A stretch of DNA of 64,000 nt from Silene conica (lineage: Eukaryota; Streptophyta; Magnoliopsida; Caryophyllales; Caryophyllaceae): assembly GCA_029255685.2 (NCBI GenBank), contig CM055313.2, positions 42,178,079 to 42,242,078 on the forward strand, read 5' to 3'. The notes under the pieces were generated by a model that had not been told where the DNA came from, ran no database searches, and worked only from the letters and a program-made list of their open reading frames with translations. Below, piece after piece: positions 46,814 to 57,144 of the stretch; position 1 is the stretch's first letter; every line of letters begins with the position of its first letter. The position numbers and the translations under genes are program-made.

Positions 46814-47872
46814 TGTAACACCCCTTTTTATTTAAGGGCCTGTACTAGGACTCCCTAGATAAATAAGGATGTTACCATCTCGGTTTCCCGAGGCAGTAGA
46901 TACAAAGGAAGATAAACAGTACTTTAAATTGATATAGTTAACTCAAACGGTTTTACACAACTGAATTATGAAACTGTCTTGCTAAAATCAAAGTACAACT
47001 CGTAAACAACTATCTTGTGATCTAGACTCTAGGCAGGTCCGGATCCCAGCTTCTCTCTTCCCATAGCTCCCACAGTCTCAACACCTGTCAATCTGCTCCC
47101 CAATAAATGGTTCATCACAGGTGATCACGAATACACAAGGTCAACCACGAGGTTGAGTAGAGAAAAACTGTAAACAAACCACATTACTATAAATAGAAAG
47201 TCGAACTTCTCCACTCCGAATCACAAGAACCATAATTCTCCGCACCTATCACAGACCCTTTATCTCCGCACCAATCACAGACCCTTTATCTCCGCACTAA
47301 TCACAGACCCTTAATCTCCGCACCAATCACAGACCCTTTATCTCCGCACCAATCACAGACCCTTTATCGTCACCTCGTATCGTATCTCAGAATATATAAA
47401 TAGAATAATTCAATATAACAATCACATTATAACAACAATAAACATGGTTATCACCAAATATCAACAGATTACCCATCATTACATGCATAGTATTCCCCTA
47501 CCTCAAATCGTAGAAGAACAGTCAATCACAAGCTTGCTAGAAGTATTCCACGCGAAACCCGTCACCTAAACATGTATATGTAACGAATTAATAAACTTCC
47601 CAAACCCCACAACAATCCGCACTTACTATAAATAGAAACCTTCCATAAGCGGAAAGTTTCCATAAATAGAAACTTTCCAAAAAAATAGAAACTCCCATGA
47701 CTCACTAATTCCCGACTCATATATTTAATTAACACTAGGCAACAAACAAAACAATACTAATCTAGCCAAAAGTAAGAACATAATAACAATAACACGTAAT
47801 ACCAACGAATGACAATCACCTGAGATTCGATTATAAAAACAACAATAGTAATTATAATAATAAAGGACAATG

Positions 47873-47905
<33 letters not shown>

Positions 47906-49212
47906 TGATAATAATAATTCCACTAATAAAATTAGTGTTAACAATAATGACAAATAAAACACAAAGTAACAGCACAACAAAATTTACACGAGAACAAAAG
48001 CAAAACGTAACAGCCCCTATATACACCACCTCCGACAGCCTCCCAAAACAGCCTTATCGACCACCGTATACCATCTGGACCACCACCAACCTACAGGGGC
48101 TGCCATCACTACACCATAACGTATCAATAGAGACCAACCACAGACCCTAGATCAATTATACGAGCCTTCTATGACCCCTGCAAAACCCGTGGTCCAACAG
48201 CCCCTCCTACAACATCCCCTGCAAAACCCGTGTACCCCTACTGCTAAACCGACTTCTACCACCAACATCACTACCCTAACCGCCCCCTGACATCACCCTT
48301 GACACCTCTCACCTTCCCCGACTCCCCTGGTGGTAACCACCAGGTCTCGACGCCACCATCACCTTATGAAAAGACTGCCCAAAACTCGTGCACAACAATC
48401 CTTAAAACCCTGTTTCTGCACTTTCTAACACTACCAGTCACTTCCCGAATAAAACACGGCATTATAAGACCTCCACTCACCACCCTAAACACCAACAAAC
48501 CACCTTGACACTCCCCCCAAACCACCACCTATCAACCTACCCTAATCCAGAACCGGTGTTAACACAATTAGCCTCGAAAACCCATTAAAATAAACACACC
48601 TGAAACGTTGTTCTAAAATGGAAAAAAGGAAGGTTGACACCGGTGACATAACCACCACGACTGGTGGTCCTGGGTAGCCGAAGGTGACTACTACTATGAT
48701 CCAAACATAACTACGAACACCCTAGGTCGAGGTTACGTAAAGATTAGAACCCACTGCCACGATATACACCTACCAAACAACTACTGAAAACACAGGAAAA
48801 ACGCAACAAGTAGGAGAACGTGTCGTCATACTTACCTCTTACCGATATCGACCGCCCCTAGACCGCCCTGTGACCACCGTGAGTAACACCTATCTACACC
48901 TTGCTATGTCGGCTATGGATGAGTGGTGTTTTGAAAGGGGATTAGGGTAGTTTAGGGTTAGGAATTATGCTCAAAAGTGACGGCAGGGAAACTGGTTTGA
49001 AGGTGTTTGAGGAAAACACAAACCGTGGGCTGTAGGGTTGCACACATTTCGAGGCCCAACTAGTGTGCCAAAGGTCTAGAGATCGAGCCCCCTTACCAAC
49101 ATAAAACTATACTATTTGATTAAATACTTATAGAGTACCATAACCGTTAAAATACTATATAAAAACACAACAAGGAAACTTAGATAACGTAGTCAAAAAT
49201 CAAGGTATTACA
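46814..49212 (-). repeat. 5' LTR of the non-coding element (2399 bp)
   Basis: On + TGTAACACCCC to AAGGTATTACA. It is uninterrupted and shows the empty site of the LINE that hit the partner LTR. Confidence 0.94.
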
Positions 49213-49361
49213 ATCAGCCAGGGCAACAGCGGCGCGAATGGCATGCCCTTACTTCATGGATAATAGCAAACCTTTTTACCTCCCTAATTCTAAAAAGATT
49301 AGTTGGTTTGATTGCCATAGATGCTTCTTACCGGATGGACATGTCCATAGAAAGAACAAAT
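49213..49361 (+). pseudogene. TNP2-type transposase, unit D, last part
   Basis: After the element the transposase resumes with ATAAQMACPY (here ATAARMACPYFMDN), FYLPNSKKISWFDCHRCFLPDGH, and breaks at the shared joint GAAAGAAC/ATCTTCTATGG. In place of the TAG seen in units A and B there is a sense codon, but several bases around it also differ. Confidence 0.8.
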
Positions 49362-50519
49362 ATCTTCTATGGTTCTTCGAGTTCACAATTTGAACGAATA
49401 AGAACAGTTTCTAGCACTTCAATCTTGTAACGAAATATGACAGTTTAAGCACGAGTAGTACACGGATTTGTAAAGGCGTTTTTCTCGGTTTGTGTGCATG
49501 TCTGTGTTATGTATGTTCAACGTGATATGGGCATCCTATTTATATTGAATTAAATCTAGGTTTATTCCAGATAACCCTAGATGCTTTAGGAGTATTACCT
49601 TATCTATACTTCTACTCTTTAGATAATATTTCCTAAATCTAATCTTAATTAATTTAGGAAAGATCAAATAAGATATGAAGTATTATATATAAAACCAATC
49701 TCCTAAATCATATTTAATTTAGGAAAGATCTTATACCATAAAATTTATAATATCGTAATTGAATTCAATCTCCTAAATCTTGTCAAAATATAATAAACTA
49801 TATTTTATACCATAATCTAGTTTGTTAAGAAATTAAATAAATACATAATATTTATTCAAATAAATCACAACAATTAGGAAACATGCGGTATGACACGGTT
49901 ACCATAACCGTCCAACACGCTTTTCTAGATTCAGATATTTGACAATTTAGGTTAAATTAAAATCCTTAGTATTTTTTATCCCTTTTTAACTACTGGATAT
50001 TTTATTTATAATAACCATTTAAGATTAATAATTCAATATTGAAAGATAGGATAATAATAACACAACAATTTTCACACCGATTTTAAGGGTAAAATCGTTT
50101 CAACCGTCATATACTAATCCATGCATTTCTTGTTGCTTTTATTGAGTTACAACTACGAGCTATAACTTTAAACAATTACGTACCAAAGTTGTAGTTGAGA
50201 ACTATTACTTTAGTTAACATTGTTTCAACTAAACGAAATTCCGTTACTCGATGTCTATCCTAACTAATCTTCATAAAGACTTGAAAGGAGCTTGAGATCT
50301 TCCATTAATCTTCGATTAATCACATCTTTGACTAACAACCTTGAATCTTCTAATATCGAAAACTCTTGTAGTTCATGTTGATTGACGAGATCTTCCATTT
50401 TTATATTAACTGTACATTTAACACACGATTATACGCACGAGTATATAATATATTTTATCTAGAGTTCTCATCTTTAAAACATAAACATATATATATACTT
50501 ATTAATATAAAGTTCAACA
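49362..50519 (+). repeat. 3' portion of the split LTR, with the empty CACTA site
   Basis: Begins with the fourth LTR segment. At 49676 it does not enter CACTACAAG but runs on as AGATATGAAGTATTATA, so this is LTR sequence never occupied by the CACTA element. It continues AT-rich to TTCAACA (50513-50519), the inverted repeat of the start at 7137. Total LTR length without insertions is about 1.5 kb. No gene is seen. Confidence 0.65.
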
Positions 50520-50655
50520 AATTCCCCCTTTGTAACAATTCATGTTTTAAAGCTTATATGAGCCCTACTTGTGGTTATCTTATGTTTGTTATATGTCTCG
50601 TTACCGCTATGGGGTGGCGAACTTCGGGATGAAGTTCATTTTAAGGGGGGAAGAT
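50520..50655 (+). other. Stub of an element's 3' interior with hairpin and polypurine tract
   Basis: GAACTTCG-GGA-TGAAGTTC (50622-50640, one C to T change that still allows a G-T pair) and TTTTAAGGGGGGAAGA (50640-50655) directly precede the LTR at 50656. Left of about 50595 the sequence is not recognisable. Confidence 0.6.
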
Positions 50656-51391
50656 TGTAATGCACCGTATTTTCTTTCAATATTATTATTTATATTTACG
50701 TACCGAAGGTTTGTATTCAGGAATTAATTTATCGAATAAGTGGGGATGATACCTCGTATTTTTTTATTATTATAATATTTATTATTATAATTGACGTGTA
50801 GAGAATGTTTCGACGTTAGTATTCGATAATTAATTTATCGAATAATGAACTTATGAAATAAGTGTTAATTGTTATGTGGTCTGTGGGTTTCGAACTAGGG
50901 ACCTTTGGGACGCGGGTTTGGGCTTTGATATGCGTAAGAACAGCCCACACCCTTCAACAACACAAACACTCAAAACTCATCTACCGTCATACATCAACCC
51001 CCCAACACTTAACCTAATTTTACCCTAGTCGACTCTCTCTCACCACACATCTACTGCCGACACTGCAAGGAGTAAAGGGGAAGTTTACACGGTGGCCTAG
51101 GGTGGCCTAGGGGTGGTCGTTTGCTAACAGAAGGAGGTATACTCGTATGTTGCTTTCGTTTTTCCTGTTCGTCCTCTTGTTTTCACTTTGGTTGTCTTTC
51201 GTGTATACATGTTCATGGGTTTTGTTCTTTATACGTTATTAATCTAGGGTGTGTAATGGTCGTGTTTGAGCCCTGGTAGTGTTGTCGTGATTGCCTAGGA
51301 CCACCATGGAAGGTTGTTTTGGGTAGTCTGTCCAAAACAGGGGTTCCGTTTTCAGAACAGGGCCGCGTGAACATGTGAGGTTCGTATTTAA

Positions 51392-53477
51392 TGATACCCG
51401 TCGTTGTGGGTGTCAAAGATAAGATTTATAAACCAAACTAAAACTATAGATAGTGATAGTAAGGGTCGAACCACAGAGAGACAAGGTTAATTATGTTTGC
51501 TAATTTTTAATCTATTAAGTAACAAAAGAGAGGGGGTTTGATTGATTGTTGCTAGGTCTAAAACAAGAATAAAATAAAACAAGTAAATAAAGAGGAAAAT
51601 AAAAATATAATAAAAGAGATGCTAGGATGTTTGGGTAATAAACAGCTAAGATAATATAAATCCTAAGTCAACATGTATTGCAGTCGCGTAAGGGGTGTAA
51701 CATATCCTTTAGGTCTATGCTACCTAATAGCTCCTTTCGGTCTATGCTATTAGTTCCTAGGTCTCACAATTATTGGGTGTCAACAATAAGGGTGATTCCT
51801 AAATTCTAGGTCACAAACCTTTCAGTCTTAAGTAAGGCTATCCGTCTTAAGATGTAAACCAATGCCCTTCCCAAATCTCTCAATCTTGGGTAGGTCAATA
51901 CTAACATCCTACAAGTCTCCTTTTGGTCTCATTGTAGGTTATTATAGTCTGCAAATTAAAGCGAAACAAAATTCATACGCGTGTCGGTCGACCGACCAGC
52001 TAACCCGGTCGGCCGACCTCCACCCTGCAACATGTCGGTTCGAGATTTAAACTACCTTCGCATATTTACTCCCTACATCCTAACATATGAAATTAGCTAC
52101 TCATAACTATTGAAACAAAAATAAAAGTAGGAATAAACATGGAAATTATAAAGAACATAAATCTAAACATGCAATAATAATAAAGGAAATTAAAATAAGG
52201 GAAAAAGGAGATTAGGAACTTTGGTTCCCCATGGTTAAAACAAGTTAATGAAAGGTAAAATAATCAAATAACACAATCCCAAGGAACAAAGAATAAACCT
52301 TTAGGTCAATATTCTACCCAATCCTTACGTTCTTAGGGTTCCTAGAAAGGCACTAAACTTTCGTTCAAGGGCAATCCCAAAGTTGTTGTTAAACTAATCC
52401 TAACAATCTTTCAATCTAAAAGAATTAGTTTACCAACAACAATGGGGGATTGGTAATTTAATCATAAAACTATCAAAATCAAGTTTTTACCATGGTTCCC
52501 CTAATTCCTAATCACAAGAATTAGCTGTGCATAATCTTAATCATAAAATTAACAATAACAAGAATTAAGAACATCAAAGGAATTAACATAATTAAAGATG
52601 ATAATAAAGAGGAAACATGAATTAAGAAACAACAATAAGATGAACAACAAGATTAATTGAAAAGGAAAGATTGAATTGTAGCAAACTTACAACTTAATTG
52701 GAAATCTAAGAACAAAGATGAAAACTTGGTAAAACTTCTCTCTAACTATGACTTCATTATAATTCTATGATAGAAAACTAGATTAAGAACTTGATGGATT
52801 CTCTGAATTCGGGACTGAATTAGCTTATATAGGCAGAATTAAAGAGTTTCCTAATGACCTAAACACTTGTATGGGCTTTTCGGAAACTTCTGGGTCGGTG
52901 CTGTGGTCGGTCGACCAATATTTTCGGTCGGTCGACCGCTTTACGGATTTTATGCAATTTCTGGGCTTCAGGCAGATTCTGGGCTTTTCCAATAGGCACC
53001 TGGTCGATCGACCTACTTTGTTGGTCGGTCGACCAACTGTCGGGACTGCAGCGCGCATCGTTCTTAAAACAGCTGCCATTTATTCGTTACTTATCGAAAT
53101 CAAGCGATTCTCGCGGCGTTGGAAAGCTAAGAGGATAAGCTTTCACCTCCAACTGGAATCACTCCATTATCAGCTCTATAACTCGAGATATAGCCACTTG
53201 AAACAGGCTGCAATGTCGTGGATCGATTCTTTGCTTGTAAAAACTATCTTTAGGCCTTGAAATATGCGCTAGGCTTCGTTCCTTCTTGTCCTTAGTCATA
53301 AAAAGTCCCGAGGGCATAAATTTGGTGCGAAATCGTCCCTTTTCCGCATAAATCTGCAAAAGAGCATAAAAATACGAAAGTGCACAATTGTTGGGAAAAA
53401 AGGGCTAAAACATAGTAAATGAGCGACCAAATGCGTGTAAAAATAGATGTAAAACATCATAAAATAGGCACGCATCA
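51392..53477 (-). repeat. 3' LTR of the Athila-like element (2086 bp)
   Basis: On + TGATACCCGTCG to GGCACGCATCA. Contains three pairs of the GGTCGGTCGACC-type palindrome (51983-52018, 52905-52937, 53002-53034). Confidence 0.95.
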
Positions 53478-53514
53478 AATTCCCCAAACCAAACCTTGCT
53501 TGCCCTCAAGCAAG
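53478..53514 (-). promoter_or_regulatory. Polypurine tract and upstream hairpin of the Athila-like element
   Basis: On the minus strand CTTGCTTG-AGGG-CAAGCAAG (53495-53514), a perfect 8-bp stem with a 4-nt loop, is followed at once by GTTTGGTTTGGGGAATT, the purine-rich primer region next to the LTR. Confidence 0.7.
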
Positions 53515-55503
53515 AAATAGACTCGATCTTAACTAATGGAACGATTTCAATCTCAGAGCGAAATTTACATGTCAACCTAAACCAATACCAAGTACAAAAT
53601 GAGAAAGCATTTAAATCATGCAAACGAATTATGGTGTTGTCAGACTTGCAAAAATAAAGACTATAGAGACTTTATACCATGGACTCTCGCGGTACGCTCG
53701 AGACACTCATGAAGCAAAGGGTGAGTATATGTAAAAGATAGGAAGAAGTAATTTTGTAGAGACACTCACCTAACTGCGACCCATGAAAACATGCCTGCAA
53801 TCTAACATGAACAAGAATTCTACAACTATGTAAAACAAACCCATTAAGTGACCTGGATACATGCAATTGGGGTTATGAAAGATATGTGAGGTAAAAGGTA
53901 AAAAGTGGTTAAGATGTTATTTTGGATTTGTGGGGTTAGTAGCCAAGCTAGTAAAACCGATTCCGAACAACATATTTCACAACTTTTTTTGATATTAAGA
54001 AAGTGCTCTTTTGTAGCACAACTCTCACATTTGAATATAAGAAAGGACTCCCAAATATTTTTTGAATGAGGTACGGGAGTGATAACACATAAAAGAAAGG
54101 AATTTGGAACAATTTTTTTTCTGATGCCGTCAGTTGGTCGACCGACCTATGAAGGTGGTCGGTCGACTGACTTTGTACGTTTTTGACTTTTTTTCGTTTT
54201 TTTTTCTTTTCTTTCTTTCTTTTTTCTGTTCTTTTTCTTTTCTTGCTTTCTTTCTTTCCTTCTTTCTTTTCTCTTTTTGCTCATGATAGCAAACAAACCA
54301 GGATGCCTCAAAATAAACCAAAGACCACAAATACTGGCTTGGAAGGGTAGGCTAAGTATGGGATGTAGTTTTGGGGGAATAAAAAGGCAATTTTGGCTAT
54401 GTGAGGCTTATGGGTAAATATGAGAAAAGGGATCCCAAATGCACGTATCAAGACTCACAAAACGAGATAGTAAAACAAGTATATAGCAATTCAAGTTCAT
54501 GTTTATGCATATTGATGTAACATGTTCCAAGGGGAGTAGTACTCACATCCTAGACAACTGGTTTAAGAATGAAACCAGGAAATAAGCTCTAAATCTTAGA
54601 ATGTATAGTAGGTTGCCAAGGTATAAGTCAAGTCTCAAGATATGCAAGTTGACAAAAACTCGTAGATATGCGAAAGACTCTCATACTAAAACAAGTTGAC
54701 AAGGCAAGATAAAGGCATAAACATGTAAGAAAGCAAAATCATCCTTGAAATACTTTCGTTCCGACTCGACCTATATGCTAAAATAAACGTGCATTTTTTT
54801 GGAATTTTTTTGAATTTTTTTCTATTTTTTTGTATTTTTTTTCTTTTGTATAGGTAAGGAAAATAAAGAAAAGAACAATGCAAGACAGAAATGCAGTAAA
54901 CGTGTGACAGAATGCAATGCATGTAACACGAAACCATTCCCCAAACCAACCCGCACAATGTCCCCATTGTGCATTAGCCTAAGTAAAGGTTTCAGAAAAA
55001 TAAAAGAAAGATGCAAAGAGAATAAAACCTAGGAAAAACTGGAAAGAACTCACTGGATTATGAAGTGCATGAGAAAAACCTCCCCAAACCAGCGTAAGCT
55101 GGGAGGTTTTGGTGGCTAGCAGTGCCACTCAAGTACCCAAGAACGGTTGCACGGTTCCCGAGGAAGAAATCGAAAGACTGCGACAGATCGGTAGGTCGAC
55201 CGACCAAGAAAACAGGTCGACCGACCTTCCTGTAAAGTACAGAAAATTTCAGCAATGCGGCGACTAGGTCGACCGACTGGTGTAACTGGTCGGTCGACCG
55301 TCTTTGTCCCAGCGGTCTTCGTTTTTCTTCGTAGAACCCGAAAAAGCAAGAAAAATATGCGCCCAACAAATGCGCAAGATCCCAGAACCAAGCCTAAAAT
55401 GTCTCAAACGAAGCAACAAAAGTAAAAAGAGTCTAAGTCTAAAAACAAGAAAATAAATAGTCCAACAAAAAACTGAAATAAAATACTAAACAAGAACTAC
55501 GAC
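53515..55503 (-). other. Non-coding part of the Athila-like interior
   Basis: About 2 kb between gag and the purine tract, where pol would be expected. No domain in any frame; T/C-rich runs at 54185-54280 and 54790-54850. Three palindrome pairs lie here (54136-54168, 55194-55226, 55267-55299). Confidence 0.8.
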
Positions 55504-56991
55504 TCAGCAGCAAGATACCCCAAAGTAAGGCACTTGGCTAAAATAGGTCCTTTCAGCAGTACTGACCGCTACTCTGGGCTTCCAGACAACAGGCCTAGCC
55601 GGAGGAAGGGTATCTGGTGTCGCATAAGCTATGACACGCTTCTTTACTTTGCCCGGCCGGTCTTTTTCAGCAACTTGCTCCAATTTCGTCTCCCCAGTAT
55701 CTCCAGGATCTCCTATGCCCTTTTTATCATGACCTGCAACAACAGAAATAATAGGATGGTCCTCCAATTTCCTCTTACGCTCAAGGCCCTTGACGATCTC
55801 CAATATTTTTCCGAACTGAAGCTCCAATTTTACTTTCTCTAAATAATCCGGATACGGGACTGCAATGCTTGTCGCAGAATCAGCAATCTTTGGCTCTTTT
55901 AACTTCTGAATCTCCGTCGAGTTAGTGATGAGAGGAGAGTTAGGTAGCTCAGGAGGCGAATCCACAATAGGAACACTGGTGAGGTCTTGAATGAGGGAAG
56001 GATCCAGCGATTCGGGAATAGAAACTGCATTCTGCTCAGGAACAGTGGTCGGTCGACCGGGTACAGCGGTCGGTCGACCAGACTCTGTATCATCGAAAAT
56101 TTCCTGTTCTGCAGAGACTGATCTCACGTCAGGTGTCGAGGTCGGTCGACCAGATGTTGTGGTCGGTCGACCTTCTGACCTGTGCACGGGATCAATTTCT
56201 TCGTCCTGAACTACGGCAGCATCATCCCTTGGGGTTGGTCCTTCATAGGCTTTCTCAAGTTCTTCGGAACAGGCGTTATTGGATGTTTCAGGTGTGGCAA
56301 CATGACTTATTTCAATATTTGTTTTTAGTGAATCCCCACATGAATTTCCATTTTCGCCTCTACGAACCGCCAACTCCTCAATAGTAACCCAACCCTTGTT
56401 AGCAGCTACATTATAAAATCTACCAATTGTAGTTGAATCAAGGATGGCTCTGTAGTCATCATACAAAGAGCTATAGAATCGGTGGCAAAGGTACCACTCC
56501 TCAAAGCCGTGGTGAGGAACGGATCGAACCAACTTCTTAAAACGGGCCCATGCTTCAGGGAATTCCTCATCAGATCCTTGCCGGAACATATGAATTTGAT
56601 CTCTCATAGCTTCGGTTTTTGCCGGCGAAAAGTACTGTTTGCAAAAAGCCAATGCCAGAGATGTCCAATCTGTAACGCTAGCTGCTTCCATATCAAGGTA
56701 ACGAATCCATTCACGCGCAGAATCTTTCAAGGAGAAACGAAAAAACATCTCCTTAACCTTATCCCGCTCTCCCGCCGATACGGGTGCGGAACAAAAATAA
56801 TCTGTAAATAGCTCCAAATGCTTCAAAGGATCCTCATCTGGTAGACCTGCAAACTGTTTTTGCTCCAATAATTTGATATAGGAGAGATAAAAATCAACGG
56901 GGGGAATAAATCCCCCTGGGAGGTGGTGTGCTGCTGGCTGAAGATTATCAGAAATAGTAGACATGATCGCAAAAGCACTGAGAGTACTCAA
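55504..56991 (-). CDS. gag of the Athila-like element (495 aa, intact frame)
   Basis: Single open frame from the ATG at 56991 to the stop at 55504. Residues about 55-200 form a retrotransposon gag domain (DPLKHLELFTDYFCS, KEMFFRFSLKDSAREWIRYL, FCKQYFSPAKTEAMRDQIHM, FPEAWARFKKLVRSVPHHG, YSSLYDDYRAILDS). The C-terminal half is low-complexity and contains GRPT repeats (GRPTTTSGRPT, GRPTAVPGRPTTVP) that are the translation of the palindrome pairs at 56140-56172 and 56047-56079. No CCHC knuckle and no protease are visible. The start was chosen as the first ATG in the frame, about 150 bp downstream of the primer-binding site. An intact gag in a pol-less element suggests that it makes its own particles and borrows enzymes; this is inference. 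Confidence 0.9.
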   Translation of the reverse strand: MSTLSAFAIMSTISDNLQPAAHHLPGGFIPPVDFYLSYIKLLEQKQFAGLPDEDPLKHLELFTDYFCSAPVSAGERDKVKEMFFRFSLKDSAREWIRYLDMEAASVTDWTSLALAFCKQYFSPAKTEAMRDQIHMFRQGSDEEFPEAWARFKKLVRSVPHHGFEEWYLCHRFYSSLYDDYRAILDSTTIGRFYNVAANKGWVTIEELAVRRGENGNSCGDSLKTNIEISHVATPETSNNACSEELEKAYEGPTPRDDAAVVQDEEIDPVHRSEGRPTTTSGRPTSTPDVRSVSAEQEIFDDTESGRPTAVPGRPTTVPEQNAVSIPESLDPSLIQDLTSVPIVDSPPELPNSPLITNSTEIQKLKEPKIADSATSIAVPYPDYLEKVKLELQFGKILEIVKGLERKRKLEDHPIISVVAGHDKKGIGDPGDTGETKLEQVAEKDRPGKVKKRVIAYATPDTLPPARPVVWKPRVAVSTAERTYFSQVPYFGVSCC

Positions 56992-57120
56992 GCCTTCCTC
57001 TCAAAAACCTGTCTTCTGAAACAAAACTAGAAGACAAGGTAAGAACGGTCTTAAGGAACCTAAGTTCCTTAAGACAAGAAAAAAAAATAAACTAAAAACT
57101 AACAAACAAAATTATACCGT

Positions 57121-57139
57121 CTCCCCGGCAACGGCGCCA
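57121..57139 (-). promoter_or_regulatory. Primer-binding site for tRNA-Asp
   Basis: On the minus strand TGGCGCCGTTGCCGGGGAG, five bases inside the LTR boundary at 57145; complementary to the 3' end of plant tRNA-Asp, as known in Athila-type elements. Confidence 0.92.
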
Positions 57140-57144
57140 AAATT

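Larger units (their letters stand above)
39825..49212 (-). mobile_element. Gypsy-type element without coding region (LARD-like), minus strand, 9.4 kb
   Basis: LTRs at 39825-42872 (with a LINE inside) and 46814-49212. The target duplication is ATCAC/ATCAG (39820-39824 and 49213-49217, one mismatch) at the site CTATCAGG seen in units A and B. The 3.9 kb interior has a primer-binding site and purine tract but no gag or pol domain in any frame; the few short open frames have no recognisable content. The LTRs belong to the same superfamily as 1937-4276. Such large non-coding derivatives depend on a partner's enzymes. A related + strand copy starts at 50656. Confidence 0.93.
38954..49361 (+). mobile_element. 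CACTA element, array unit D (3' part, split by a non-coding gypsy element)
   Basis: Starts abruptly at GGAGCAGAATGTC inside the transposase, so its 5' end and the LTR segment before it are missing. It is interrupted at 39825-49212 and ends at the standard joint near 49361. I treat it as a separate unit because it overlaps unit C by about 290 bp with several differences. A local duplication of unit C is the alternative. Confidence 0.75.
7909..49676. repeat. Tandem array of LTR-segment + truncated CACTA units (A, B, C, D)
   Basis: Four copies of a roughly 300-bp LTR segment (from ATCTTCTATGG to AGATAT(TAA): 7911-10124 with the solo LTR, 13173-13489, 30335-30651, 49362-49676) separate CACTA pieces. 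Every CACTA piece that reaches its 3' break ends at the same place in the transposase (GTCCATAGAAAGAAC) and joins the same LTR base. An identical artificial joint in three places means duplication of one chimeric unit, not independent insertions. Later transposons spread about 9-10 kb of original array over about 42 kb. Confidence 0.85.

Noticed and set aside
49676..50600. Host gene or promoter in the AT-rich stretch
   Set aside because: No open frame of note; it continues the split LTR to its TTCAACA end.
52825..53260. Overlapping frames on both strands near the palindrome pairs as genes
   Set aside because: They lie in an LTR, occur identically in the other LTR at 58578-58932, and owe their length to the palindromes.
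57121..57139. tRNA-Asp gene
   Set aside because: Only the 3' end complement is present next to an LTR; it is a primer-binding site.
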